From the NCBI GenBank assembly GCA_023422695.1, contig JAFAGN010000088.1, forward strand, positions 1 through 44,670: a DNA stretch of 44,670 nt, written 5' to 3'. Shown piece after piece: positions 33,555-40,665 of the stretch; the stretch's first letter is position 1, and every line of letters starts with the position of its first letter. Origin of the DNA: Pseudomonadota bacterium (lineage in GTDB: Bacteria > Pseudomonadota > Alphaproteobacteria > Sphingomonadales > Sphingomonadaceae). The notes below the pieces were generated by a model. The model worked only from the letters and a program-made list of their open reading frames with translations, was not told the origin of the DNA and did no database searches. The translations under genes were made by a program, and so were the position numbers.

Positions 33555-34256
33555 ATGCGCGAGATTATCTTCGATACGGAAACCACGGGGTTCGATCCCA
33601 AGACCGGGGACAGGCTGGTCGAAATCGGGTGCATCGAACTGGTCGACCGTCGCGAGACCGGCAACAGCTTTCACGCCTATTTCAACCCTGAACGCGATAT
33701 GCCCGCCGCCGCCGAAGCGGTGCATGGGCTGTCGATCCAGTTCCTGTCGGACAAGCCGCTGTTCGCTTCGCGCGTCGACGAGTTGCTGGAGTTTCTGGGC
33801 GATGCGCCGCTGGTCGCGCACAACGCCGCTTTCGACTTCGGCTTCGTCAATGCCGAGCTCGCGCGTGCGGGCCGCCCTGCGCTCGATATGGCGCGGATGT
33901 GCTGCACGGTGCAGATGGCGCGCAAGCTCCACCCCGGCGCAAAGCACAGCCTTGATGCGCTGTGCACGCGCTACGGCATCGACCGCAGCCACCGCGTCAA
34001 GCATGGCGCGCTGCTCGACGCCGAGCTGCTCGCGCATCTTTACATCGAAATGACCGGCGGGCGGCAGATCGGGCTGGGACTGGCCGCGTCGACCTCGACT
34101 CCCGCGGCCATCGCCGCACCCTCACCCACCCTCGCGCGCGGCAGCGACCGTCCGTTCCGCGAACCCAGACCCCATATGGCATCGGCCGCCGATCTGGCGC
34201 GCCATGCCGATTTTGTCGCAGGGCTGAACCAGCCGCTGTGGCTCGATACGATGTGA
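33555..34256 (+). CDS. dnaQ: DNA polymerase III epsilon subunit (proofreading exonuclease)
   Basis: The 233-residue protein is a DEDDh 3'-5' exonuclease: Asp7 and Glu9 in IFDTETTGFD, Asp94 in VAHNAAFDFGFV, and His150 with Asp155 in HGALLDAELLAH. It proofreads for the replicative polymerase. A C-terminal linker rich in Ala, Pro and Ser (about 170-205) leads to the polymerase-binding tail. It follows coaE by 19 bases; this gene order near the origin is usual for the class. Confidence 0.95.
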   Translation: MREIIFDTETTGFDPKTGDRLVEIGCIELVDRRETGNSFHAYFNPERDMPAAAEAVHGLSIQFLSDKPLFASRVDELLEFLGDAPLVAHNAAFDFGFVNAELARAGRPALDMARMCCTVQMARKLHPGAKHSLDALCTRYGIDRSHRVKHGALLDAELLAHLYIEMTGGRQIGLGLAASTSTPAAIAAPSPTLARGSDRPFREPRPHMASAADLARHADFVAGLNQPLWLDTM

Positions 34257-34265
34257 TGACGCTCC

Positions 34266-34289
34266 CTTGATGTCATCCTTGATGTCATC
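34266..34289. repeat. Perfect 12-base tandem duplication in the hpf leader
   Basis: CTTGATGTCATC occurs twice head to tail (34266-34277 and 34278-34289), between the dnaQ stop and the hpf start. Confidence 0.85.
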
Positions 34290-34315
34290 GCATCGGACAT
34301 AGCAGGAGAAGAACA

Positions 34316-34888
34316 ATGGAAATCCGCGTCTCTGGCCACCAGATCGAAACCGGCGAAGCGCTGCAGGCGCATGTGTCGGATCGGATGAACGCGATTGCCG
34401 ACAAATATTTCTCCCGGGCGATCGGTGCGCACGCCACCTTTGGCAAAGGGCCGCACGACAGTTTCCAGTGCGACATTGTCGCGCATGTGATGCAGGGGCT
34501 GGTGCTCAAGGGGCACGGCCAGGCGCAGGACGCGCATGTTGCGTTCGAGGGTGCCGCCGAACGCATCGAAAAGCAGCTCAGACGCTATATGCGCCGGCTG
34601 AAGGACCATAACAACGGCGTGGCAGCGCCGTCGCCGACGGTCGACGAGATCGAGGATAATGCGGGCTATACCGTGTTCGACGCCGGTGATGACGAGGATG
34701 CGGGCGATGCGCCCGCGATCATCGCCGAAACGCGCGTCGATATTCCCAGCAGCAGCGTGTCCGACGCGGTGATGATGCTCGACCTGCGCAACACCAACGC
34801 GCTGCTGTTCGTCAACAGCAAGACCGGGGCGCACAATATGGTCTATCGCCGCGACGACGGGACGATCGGCTGGGTCGAACCACGATAG
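34316..34888 (+). CDS. hpf: Ribosome hibernation-promoting factor, long form
   Basis: The 190-residue protein has the N-terminal ribosome-binding domain (MEIRVSGHQIETGEALQAHV, then FEGAAERIEKQLRRYMRRLK), an acidic linker (about 105-130), and the C-terminal dimerisation domain (SVSDAVMMLDLRNTNALLFV, then VYRRDDGTIGWVEP). The long form forms 100S ribosome dimers in resting cells. AGGAGAAG lies about 7 bases before the ATG. It precedes ptsN, as in many proteobacteria where hpf and ptsN are companions of rpoN, which is not in this window. Confidence 0.95.
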   Translation: MEIRVSGHQIETGEALQAHVSDRMNAIADKYFSRAIGAHATFGKGPHDSFQCDIVAHVMQGLVLKGHGQAQDAHVAFEGAAERIEKQLRRYMRRLKDHNNGVAAPSPTVDEIEDNAGYTVFDAGDDEDAGDAPAIIAETRVDIPSSSVSDAVMMLDLRNTNALLFVNSKTGAHNMVYRRDDGTIGWVEPR

Positions 34889-35036
34889 GACTGGATTTTC
34901 TTCGCCAACCGGCATAAGGGCCGCGCCCAACAACGTCCCATGCCGGTATGGCGGGGCGCCGGAATCACCGATCCGCGATCATCGTTACGGAACAGCCGGC
35001 CCTCTGCCCGGTGGCTACACAGATTTGACCAGACCC

Positions 35037-35501
35037 ATGAACCTTTCCTCCCTTCTGTATCCGGCGACCGTGCGCGCGCATGTGCAGCTTGATTCGAAAA
35101 AGGCGCTTTTTCCGTTTGTCGGCGACCTCGCCAGCCGCTCGCTCGGCCTCGACGCGGGCGAAGTCAGCGAAGCCTTGCTCGAACGCGAGCGGCTCGGCTC
35201 GACCGGCTTCGGGCGCGGGATCGCGCTGCCGCATGCCAAGATGGCCGACCTGACCGGGGTGCGCGGGCTGTTCCTGCAATTGTCGCGCCCGATCGACTTC
35301 AACGCGGTCGACGGCCTGCCCGTCGATCTGCTGTTCGTGCTGCTGTCGCCGCTCGACGCCGGGGCCGATCATCTCAAAGCGCTGGCGGGCGTGTCGCGGA
35401 TGCTGCGCAACGAAGCGATCGCCGAACGACTGCGCGGCGCCAAGAACGACGAAGCGCTCTATGCGCTGCTCGCCGATACCGAAACGCGTGACGCCGCGTA
35501 G
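35037..35501 (+). CDS. ptsN: PTS IIA-like nitrogen-regulatory protein PtsN
   Basis: The 154-residue IIA protein has the phosphorylatable His in GRGIALPHAKM (His66). It is the end point of the PTSNtr phosphorelay and regulates potassium uptake, nitrogen and stress responses in proteobacteria. ATG at 35037 is preferred to the TTG at 35025, although the ribosome site is weak for either. The 148-base gap from hpf contains no clear terminator. Confidence 0.92.
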   Translation: MNLSSLLYPATVRAHVQLDSKKALFPFVGDLASRSLGLDAGEVSEALLERERLGSTGFGRGIALPHAKMADLTGVRGLFLQLSRPIDFNAVDGLPVDLLFVLLSPLDAGADHLKALAGVSRMLRNEAIAERLRGAKNDEALYALLADTETRDAA

Positions 35502-35522
35502 CGCCGCGGCGCCGGTTTTTCC

Positions 35523-35861
35523 GTGACGCGGTTTACCAGCCGCTTTCTTGTCGACCTGCTGCTGCGCCGCACCGAATCGGCGGGCGGCTTTGCCACCGTG
35601 CTTGTCAGGGGCGACGAACATGCGGGCGTCATTCTGGTCCAATGCAGCGAGCGCGGCCAGCTCGGGCCGCTGCTCGAACGGCGCTTTTCGCCGACCGGTC
35701 ACTATATCTGGGAGGCCGTCGGCCCGGACGACCCAAAAGATGGTGAATCGCGCGCCAACTACCAAGATCGGCGGCGAACCGCCGATCCAGATCTATGGAT
35801 CGTCGAACTGGACATCGCAGATGCGCCACGACTCGTCGCGGAGTGGGCGGCGTTAACTTGA
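35523..35861 (+). CDS. DUF1491 family protein
   Basis: The 112-residue protein starts with GTG (TRFTSRFLVDLLLRRTES), then FATVLVRGDEHAGVILVQ and DPDLWIVELDIADAPRLVAE. This pattern is DUF1491, a conserved alphaproteobacterial family of unknown function. No signal peptide or membrane helix is present. It follows ptsN by 21 bases and is probably in the same transcript. After it, 35862-36057 holds no recognised element. Confidence 0.85.
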   Translation: MTRFTSRFLVDLLLRRTESAGGFATVLVRGDEHAGVILVQCSERGQLGPLLERRFSPTGHYIWEAVGPDDPKDGESRANYQDRRRTADPDLWIVELDIADAPRLVAEWAALT

Positions 35862-36057
35862 CTCTGTTGCGCTGCACAATAGGTGCCGCGCATTCGATAA
35901 CGCGTAGGTCGGTCTGCGGGTTGCATCGCCTTGACGATGCCCCGGCAAAACGGATTGGACACGCAGTCGGACGATGACCGCAAGCGGCGATACTGGACCA
36001 TAGTCCCCCGCTTGTTTTGAGAGGTTCGGTTCATCGGCCGCACGTTTGACGGACAAT

Positions 36058-36729
36058 ATGAGTCGCATCCTGAATACAGCCAGCGTGGCTGCCGTCGGCA
36101 TGACTGCCGCCACCATGCTGCTTTTGGCGGAACCCGGCTTTGCAAGCGATCTTGCTGCCGACGCCAATCTCCCCGCCCTGATCGCCCCGAGCGCCCCGGC
36201 GCCGGTCGTGGCTGAACAGGCGGACCTGTCGACCCAGGCCGATGCGCCGGTTGTCGGCGCCCCCAAGATCAACGAAGACACCACCACCGCGCCGGATGCC
36301 GACCGGGCGCCGGTGACCGCCGAGTCGCTGGCCCAGCTGGTCGCTGCGACGCCGCGGCCCGCCGAACTCGATCCCGAACTGCGCTGCCTCGCCGGCGCGG
36401 TCTATTTCGAATCGCGCGGCGAATCGCTTCCCGGCCAGCTCGCGGTCGCGCATGTCGTGATCAACCGCGCCCAGTCGGGCCGTTTTCCCAAGAGCCTGTG
36501 CGGCGTCGTCCATCAGAAAAGCCAGTTCAGCTTCGTGCGCGGCGGCAAGATGCCGGCGGTGCGCGAAGGCACCCAATGGGCCAATGCGATCGCGATCGCC
36601 CAGATCGCCCGCGACGGCAGCTGGAAGAATCATGCGCCGGGCGCGCTGTTCTTCCACGCGCGCTATGTCTCGCCGGGCTGGCGCAAGACGCGCATCGCGC
36701 AGATCGACAATCATATCTTTTATCGCTGA
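36058..36729 (+). CDS. SleB-type cell wall hydrolase
   Basis: The 223-residue protein has a signal peptide (MSRILNTASVAAVGMTAATM, cleavage near FASDLA), a low-complexity Ala/Pro/Asp linker to about residue 95, and a hydrolase_2 (SleB/CwlJ) domain with CLAGAVYFESRGESLPGQLA, where the Glu of FESRGE is the expected catalytic residue, then HVVINRAQSGRFPKSLCGVV and QFSFVRGG. It should cut peptidoglycan in the periplasm; in Gram-negatives this domain is used in wall growth rather than spore germination. Confidence 0.88.
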   Translation: MSRILNTASVAAVGMTAATMLLLAEPGFASDLAADANLPALIAPSAPAPVVAEQADLSTQADAPVVGAPKINEDTTTAPDADRAPVTAESLAQLVAATPRPAELDPELRCLAGAVYFESRGESLPGQLAVAHVVINRAQSGRFPKSLCGVVHQKSQFSFVRGGKMPAVREGTQWANAIAIAQIARDGSWKNHAPGALFFHARYVSPGWRKTRIAQIDNHIFYR

Positions 36730-36733
36730 GTCA

Positions 36734-36758
36734 GATGCCGCCGCGTAGCGGCGGCATC
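36734..36758 (+). terminator. Perfect hairpin after the SleB gene
   Basis: An 11-bp perfect stem (GATGCCGCCGC with its complement) and a GTA loop begin 5 bases after the stop codon. There is no T run, so it could slow or end transcription, or be an mRNA stabiliser. Confidence 0.5.
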
Positions 36759-36800
36759 CCATTCATTGCCAAGCCATAATTGGTGGCGCATGATGGCGCT

Positions 36801-37412
36801 ATGACCCGCCCCCTTTCCATCGCCCTGCTGTGTGCAGCGGCGCTTTCGTTCGGCGGCTGCGCCACCGCGGTGCCGCCGGTCGAGGTGACCCGTTTTCACA
36901 ACGCCGTGCCCGGCTGGGCACCGGGGACGCGTTACGCGATGGCGACCGCGCCGCTCGATGCTCCGGGGACGGGCATGCCGTCGCTCGAATGGAACAGCTA
37001 CCGCGCCGCGGTCGATCAACAGTTGCAGCGGCAGGGACTGGTCGCCGCGGGCAGCAACGAGCGCGCGCCGCTGCTGGTTCGCATCGCCTTCGAACGCAGC
37101 GAACAGCCGCTTGCGGCGCGCCGGTCACCCGTGTCGGTCGGGGTCGGCGGTTCGACCGGCAGCTATGGGTCGGGGGTCGGCCTCGGCATCGGGCTTAACC
37201 TCGGCGGCGGACCAAAGCAGATGGCCGATCTTCAGCTTTCGGTCCGCATCGACGATGCCGCCACCGGGCAGGCGTTGTGGGAAGGCCGCGCTCTGGCGGC
37301 GATCCCGGCCAAGGCGCCGGCGGCGCAACCGTCGCTTGCCGCAGCAAAATTGGCCGAAGCCCTATTCAAGGACTTCCCCGGCGAATCGGGACGCACTATC
37401 AGCGTCCCATGA
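36801..37412 (+). CDS. DUF4136-like outer-membrane lipoprotein
   Basis: The 203-residue protein has a lipoprotein signal with lipobox LSFGGC, so Cys20 should be acylated. The mature part contains YRAAVDQQLQRQGLVAAG and ADLQLSVRIDDAATGQALWE, the pattern of DUF4136 proteins, with a glycine-rich VGVGGSTGSYGSGVGLGIG insertion. Function is unknown. ATG 36801 is the start that gives a normal signal peptide. Its stop overlaps the M14 peptidase start by 4 bases. Confidence 0.75.
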   Translation: MTRPLSIALLCAAALSFGGCATAVPPVEVTRFHNAVPGWAPGTRYAMATAPLDAPGTGMPSLEWNSYRAAVDQQLQRQGLVAAGSNERAPLLVRIAFERSEQPLAARRSPVSVGVGGSTGSYGSGVGLGIGLNLGGGPKQMADLQLSVRIDDAATGQALWEGRALAAIPAKAPAAQPSLAAAKLAEALFKDFPGESGRTISVP

Positions 37413-38530
37413 CCATCACCATCAACGCCGCTTTCGACAGCGGCAATATCGTCGTGGATTCGATCGACGGCTCTGCGGCGCGCCTGTCGATCCGCAAGGA
37501 TCGCGAATCCGATTTCTTCCAGTGGTTCCACTTTCGCGTGGCGTGCAACATCGGCGACGCGCTTGAACTCGCGATTACCGGACTCGATGCGTCGGCCTAT
37601 CCCGACGGTTGGCCGGGCTATGCGGCGTGCGCCAGCTATGACCGCGACTATTGGTTCCGCCTCGACACCAGCTATGATGCCAAAATCGGCGGGGGTACGC
37701 TGACGATCCGGCACACCGCCGAAAGCCCCATTCTTTATATCGCCTATTTTGCGCCCTTCTCGATGGAGCGCCACCATGATCTGATCGCCAGCGTCGCCGA
37801 GTGCGAGGGCGTCACCTATCGTTGCCTCGGCACCAGCCTCGAAGGCCAGCCGATCGATTGCCTTGAAATGGGCAGCGGCGACACGCAGGTCTGGCTCTAT
37901 GCGCGCCAGCACCCGGGTGAGAGCATGGCCGAATGGTGGGTCGAGGGTGCGCTCGAAAAGCTCACCGATCCCGCCGATCCGCACGCGCGCTCGTTGCTCG
38001 CCAAATGCCGCTTTCACATCGTGCCGAACATGAATCCCGACGGATCGCGCCGCGGCCATTTGCGAACCAACTATGCAGGCGTGAACCTCAACCGCGAATG
38101 GGACAATCCGACCGCCGAACGCAGCCCCGAAGTTTTGTGCGTCCGCAAGGCGATGGACGAAAGCGGCGTCGATTGGGCGATGGACGTCCATGGCGACGAG
38201 GCGATTCCGGCGGTGTTTCTCGCCGGCTTCGAAGGCATCCCGTCGCTGAAGCCCGAGCAGATGGACCAATATAAGGCATTCCAGGCCGCGCTCGCGGCGA
38301 ACACGCCCGACTTCCAGGTTGCCCTCGGCTATACCGAATCGGCGCCGGGCAAAGCGAATCTGTCGATGTCGACGACCCAGCTCGCCGAACGCTTCGGCGC
38401 GGTGTCCATGACGATCGAAATGCCGTTCAAGGACAATGACGACCTGCCCGACCCCGCGGTCGGCTGGTCCCCCGAGCGGTCGAAATTGCTCGCCCACGTG
38501 TGTCTGGCGACGCTGGACCAGATGCTGTGA
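37409..38530 (+). CDS. M14 carboxypeptidase, cytosolic CCP-like
   Basis: The 373-residue zinc peptidase has His168 and Glu171 in ARQHPGESMAE, His261 in MDVHGDE, the binding motif NPDGSRRGHLRTN and NLNREW, and the catalytic Glu337 in SMTIEMPF. Before the catalytic domain lies a beta-rich domain of about 120 residues (FFQWFHFRVACNIGD, then YDRDYWFR) as in cytosolic carboxypeptidases of the AGBL/CCP group, which in eukaryotes trim tubulin glutamate. No signal peptide is present. The bacterial substrate is unknown. It overlaps the lipoprotein gene (ATGA) and the GNAT gene (GTGA). Confidence 0.9.
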   Translation: MTITINAAFDSGNIVVDSIDGSAARLSIRKDRESDFFQWFHFRVACNIGDALELAITGLDASAYPDGWPGYAACASYDRDYWFRLDTSYDAKIGGGTLTIRHTAESPILYIAYFAPFSMERHHDLIASVAECEGVTYRCLGTSLEGQPIDCLEMGSGDTQVWLYARQHPGESMAEWWVEGALEKLTDPADPHARSLLAKCRFHIVPNMNPDGSRRGHLRTNYAGVNLNREWDNPTAERSPEVLCVRKAMDESGVDWAMDVHGDEAIPAVFLAGFEGIPSLKPEQMDQYKAFQAALAANTPDFQVALGYTESAPGKANLSMSTTQLAERFGAVSMTIEMPFKDNDDLPDPAVGWSPERSKLLAHVCLATLDQML

Positions 38531-39006
38531 CCTGCGGCGCGGGCGGCGACTGGCGGATCGTCGAGGACGATCTGTCGGGCGCCGCGATCCGCGCCTTGCT
38601 CGAACAGCATTTCGCCGGGATGCTCGCCAATTCGCCGGCGGGCAGTTGCCACTTCCTTGATTTCGACGGGCTCAAGGCCGGCAACGTCACCTTCTGGTCG
38701 ATCCATGACGGCGACGCACTGGCGGGGTGCGGCGCGCTCAAGCTGCTCGACGCCGGACATGGCGAGATCAAGTCGATGCGCACCGCCGACGCCTTCCTGC
38801 GCCGCGGCGTTGCTGCGCGCATGCTCGACCATATCATGACCGAAGCCCGGCATCGCGGGCTGACGCGGCTCAGCCTCGAAACCGGTTCGGGCGCGGCGTT
38901 CGACCCTGCGATCGCGCTCTACCGCCGCTATGGCTTCGACGATTGCGCACCCTTCGCTGCCTATAAGCCCGACCCGTTCAGCCGCTTCATGACGCGGGTA
39001 ATCTGA
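38527..39006 (+). CDS. GNAT family N-acetyltransferase
   Basis: The 159-residue protein has the GNAT core: GALKLLDAGHGEIKSMRTAD (beta 4), the acetyl-CoA loop FLRRGVAARMLDHIMTEARH, and GAAFDPAIALYRRYGFDDCA near the end. It resembles the small YsnE-type acetyltransferases. GTG at 38527, overlapping the M14 stop by 4 bases, is the natural start; a frame back to 38500 is less likely. The acceptor is unknown, and coupling to a carboxypeptidase suggests a peptide or amino acid. Confidence 0.87.
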   Translation: MTCGAGGDWRIVEDDLSGAAIRALLEQHFAGMLANSPAGSCHFLDFDGLKAGNVTFWSIHDGDALAGCGALKLLDAGHGEIKSMRTADAFLRRGVAARMLDHIMTEARHRGLTRLSLETGSGAAFDPAIALYRRYGFDDCAPFAAYKPDPFSRFMTRVI

Positions 39007-39013
39007 GACAAGA

Positions 39014-39148
39014 GTTTCGCACGAAGACACGAAGACACGAAGACGTGGCGCTTACCGCGAAGCGGTCATTTCCTTGTCACGTTGCAGCAGGACGCAACGC
39101 CGACCAAAAATGGGAGCCTCACGGCTTCTCCGTGTCTTTGTGCGAACC
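39014..39148. repeat. ACGAAGAC tandem/inverted repeat element
   Basis: The left part (39016-39046) has GCACGAAGACACGAAGACAC in tandem; the right part (39125-39147), CTTCTCCGTGTCTTTGTGCG, is its reverse complement. Between them are about 80 bases of ordinary sequence. It belongs to the same structural family as the elements at 17298, 19840 and 22023. Confidence 0.7.
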
Positions 39149-39203
39149 AAATGGTAAAGCGGCCTCGTTCGTGACGTTCCGCTTGTCCCGCAAACCGACC
39201 AAA

Positions 39204-39238
39204 CGAAAAACGGGGTCCGGAAGGGACTCCGGACCCCG
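39204..39238 (-). terminator. Intrinsic terminator of the Hsp20 gene
   Basis: On the minus strand a perfect 10-bp stem (CGGGGTCCGG, loop of 8, CCGGACCCCG) is followed by TTTTTCGTTTGG. It begins 36 bases past the Hsp20 stop, a textbook intrinsic terminator. Confidence 0.85.
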
Positions 39239-39274
39239 ATCATGATGCCCCGCGGGGCATGGCGCTACACGGGT

Positions 39275-39736
39275 TTACGCCGCCTGTTTGTCCTCGACCA
39301 AGGTCGGGGTCGCATTGCCGCCGATCGCGATCTTGTGCGGCTTCATCGCCTCGGGCACTTCGCGCACCAGGTCGATGATTAGCAGGCCGTCGGCGAGGTC
39401 AGCAGCGCTGACCCGCACGAAATCGGCGAGCTGGAAGCGGCGCTCGAACGCCCGCGTCGCGATGCCGCTGTACAGCAGCTGACGGCCTTCGCCCTCGGCA
39501 ACGGGTGCCTTGCGGCCGCTGACGGTCAGCATATTCTGCTGCGCCACGATCTCGATCTCGTCGCTCTTGAACCCGGCGACCGCCACGGTGATCCGGAAAT
39601 GATCGTCGGCGACCTTTTCGATGTCGAACGGCGGATAATTTTCGGCGCCCGATCCGCTGGTTTCCAGGAAATCGAACAGGCGGTCGAAACCGACGGTCGA
39701 ACGGCGATAGGGGGTCCAGTCAAAACTGTTACGCAT
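39275..39736 (-). CDS. Small heat-shock protein, Hsp20/IbpA family
   Basis: The 153-residue cytoplasmic chaperone prevents aggregation of unfolded proteins. It starts MRNSFDWTPYRRSTVGFDRL and contains the alpha-crystallin domain: YPPFDIEKVADDHFRITVAV, then AGFKSDEIEI, RAFERRFQLADFV and a downstream DLVREVPEAMKPHKI (the IbpA-type end). ATG 39736 follows AAGGAAG by a normal distance. The longer in-frame ORF to 39877 runs through the leader and promoter and is not coding. Upstream are a sigma-32-like promoter and a ROSE-like hairpin that covers the ribosome site, so synthesis is probably heat-induced at both levels. Confidence 0.94.
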   Translation of the reverse strand: MRNSFDWTPYRRSTVGFDRLFDFLETSGSGAENYPPFDIEKVADDHFRITVAVAGFKSDEIEIVAQQNMLTVSGRKAPVAEGEGRQLLYSGIATRAFERRFQLADFVRVSAADLADGLLIIDLVREVPEAMKPHKIAIGGNATPTLVEDKQAA

Positions 39737-39743
39737 GGTCTTT

Positions 39744-39764
39744 CTTCCTTTTCCAAAAGCGAAG
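39744..39764 (-). promoter_or_regulatory. ROSE-like RNA thermometer hairpin over the Hsp20 ribosome site
   Basis: In the RNA, CUUC-G-CUUU pairs with AAAG-GAAG around a UGGA loop, leaving a single bulged G. The 3' strand is the AAGGAAG ribosome site, 8 bases before the ATG. The 5' strand contains UCGCU, fitting the U-Y-G-C-U anti-Shine-Dalgarno motif of ROSE elements, which control small heat-shock genes in alphaproteobacteria. A larger GC-rich hairpin can form further upstream in the roughly 85-base leader. Confidence 0.6.
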
Positions 39765-39828
39765 TCAGGGACCGCAGCAGCGCGCCGCGATCGCCACCCG
39801 GCCCCGTGTCGGCGGCCGGATGCTGCAA

Positions 39829-39856
39829 ATCTGGGTACGGGTGAAACCATTTCAAG
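39829..39856 (-). promoter_or_regulatory. Sigma-32 (RpoH)-type promoter for the Hsp20 gene
   Basis: On the minus strand CTTGAAA (39856-39850), then 14 bases, then CCCAGAT (39835-39829) match the heat-shock sigma factor consensus CTTGAAA and CCCCATNT with allowed spacing. Transcription would start near 39820, about 85 bases before the ATG. Confidence 0.7.
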
Positions 39857-39925
39857 AGGGGTGTTGGCCTTCGGCAAAAAGCCGCGCTATGGGGCGGCGA
39901 ACCCGCATCAGCCGAAGGTAGAAAA

Positions 39926-40612
39926 ATGCCCCAGCTCATCCTCATCCGTCACGGCCAATCGCAGTGGAATCTCGAAAACCGGTTCACCGGCTGGTGGGAT
40001 GTCGACGTTACCGAAAAGGGCGCGGCAGAGGCCTGGGCGGCGGGCGAGTTGATGAAGGCCAAAGGGATCGCTCCCGATACCTGCTTCACCTCGGTCCAGT
40101 CGCGCGCGATCAAGACGCTGAACCTCGCGCTCGAAGCGATGGGGCGGCTGTGGCTGCCGGTGACCAAGGACTGGCGCTTGAACGAACGCCATTACGGCGG
40201 GCTGACCGGACTCGATAAGGCCGAAACCGCGGCGAAGCATGGCGACGAACAGGTCAAGATCTGGCGCCGCAGCTTCGACATTCCGCCGCCGCCGCTCGAA
40301 GTCGGATCGCCGTGGGATCTGGCAAGCGATCCGCGCTATGCGGGCATCGCGATCCCGTCGGCCGAAAGCCTGAAGGACACGATCGAGCGCGTCCTGCCCT
40401 ATTATGAAAGCGCAATCGTGCCAGCGCTTGCCGCGGGCAAGACGGTGCTGATCTCGGCGCACGGCAACAGCCTGCGCGCGCTGGTCAAACATCTGTCGGG
40501 CATTTCGGACGCCGACATCACCGGCCTGGAGATCCCGACCGGCCAGCCGATCGTTTATGATCTGGGCGATGATCTGCGCGCGCGGGAACGCTATTATCTG
40601 AGCGAACGGTAA
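39926..40612 (+). CDS. gpmA: 2,3-bisphosphoglycerate-dependent phosphoglycerate mutase
   Basis: The 228-residue glycolytic enzyme interconverts 3- and 2-phosphoglycerate. It shows ILIRHGQSQWNLENRFTGWW with the phosphorylated His9, LNERHYGGLTGLDKAE, and ISAHGNSLRALVKHL with the second His. The C-terminal portion is complete. It is divergent from the Hsp20 gene, with a 189-base gap, and convergent with the TonB receptor gene across a strong hairpin. GAAGGTAGAAAA precedes the ATG. Confidence 0.97.
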   Translation: MPQLILIRHGQSQWNLENRFTGWWDVDVTEKGAAEAWAAGELMKAKGIAPDTCFTSVQSRAIKTLNLALEAMGRLWLPVTKDWRLNERHYGGLTGLDKAETAAKHGDEQVKIWRRSFDIPPPPLEVGSPWDLASDPRYAGIAIPSAESLKDTIERVLPYYESAIVPALAAGKTVLISAHGNSLRALVKHLSGISDADITGLEIPTGQPIVYDLGDDLRARERYYLSER

Positions 40613-40634
40613 AAGGCGACCTGACGCCTACCCT

Positions 40635-40661
40635 CGTCATCCCGACGCCGTCGGGATGACG
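40635..40661. terminator. Bidirectional terminator between gpmA and the receptor gene
   Basis: CGTCATCCCGACG and its exact complement are separated by a single base, giving a 13-base-arm palindrome between two convergent stop codons (40612 and 40666). The sequence is related to the REP arms at 3427. Confidence 0.65.
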
Positions 40662-40665
40662 GTGC

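Noticed and set aside
38490..38505. CACGTG core as a possible fourth parS
   Set aside because: Flanking bases (GCCCACGTGTGT) do not match the 16-base site.
39014..39060. ACGAAGAC tandem units as a CRISPR array
   Set aside because: Units are about 9 bases with no unique spacers, and there are no cas genes.
39737..39877. Longer Hsp20 reading frame starting at 39877
   Set aside because: It covers the predicted promoter and RNA leader, and the internal ATG has a good ribosome site.
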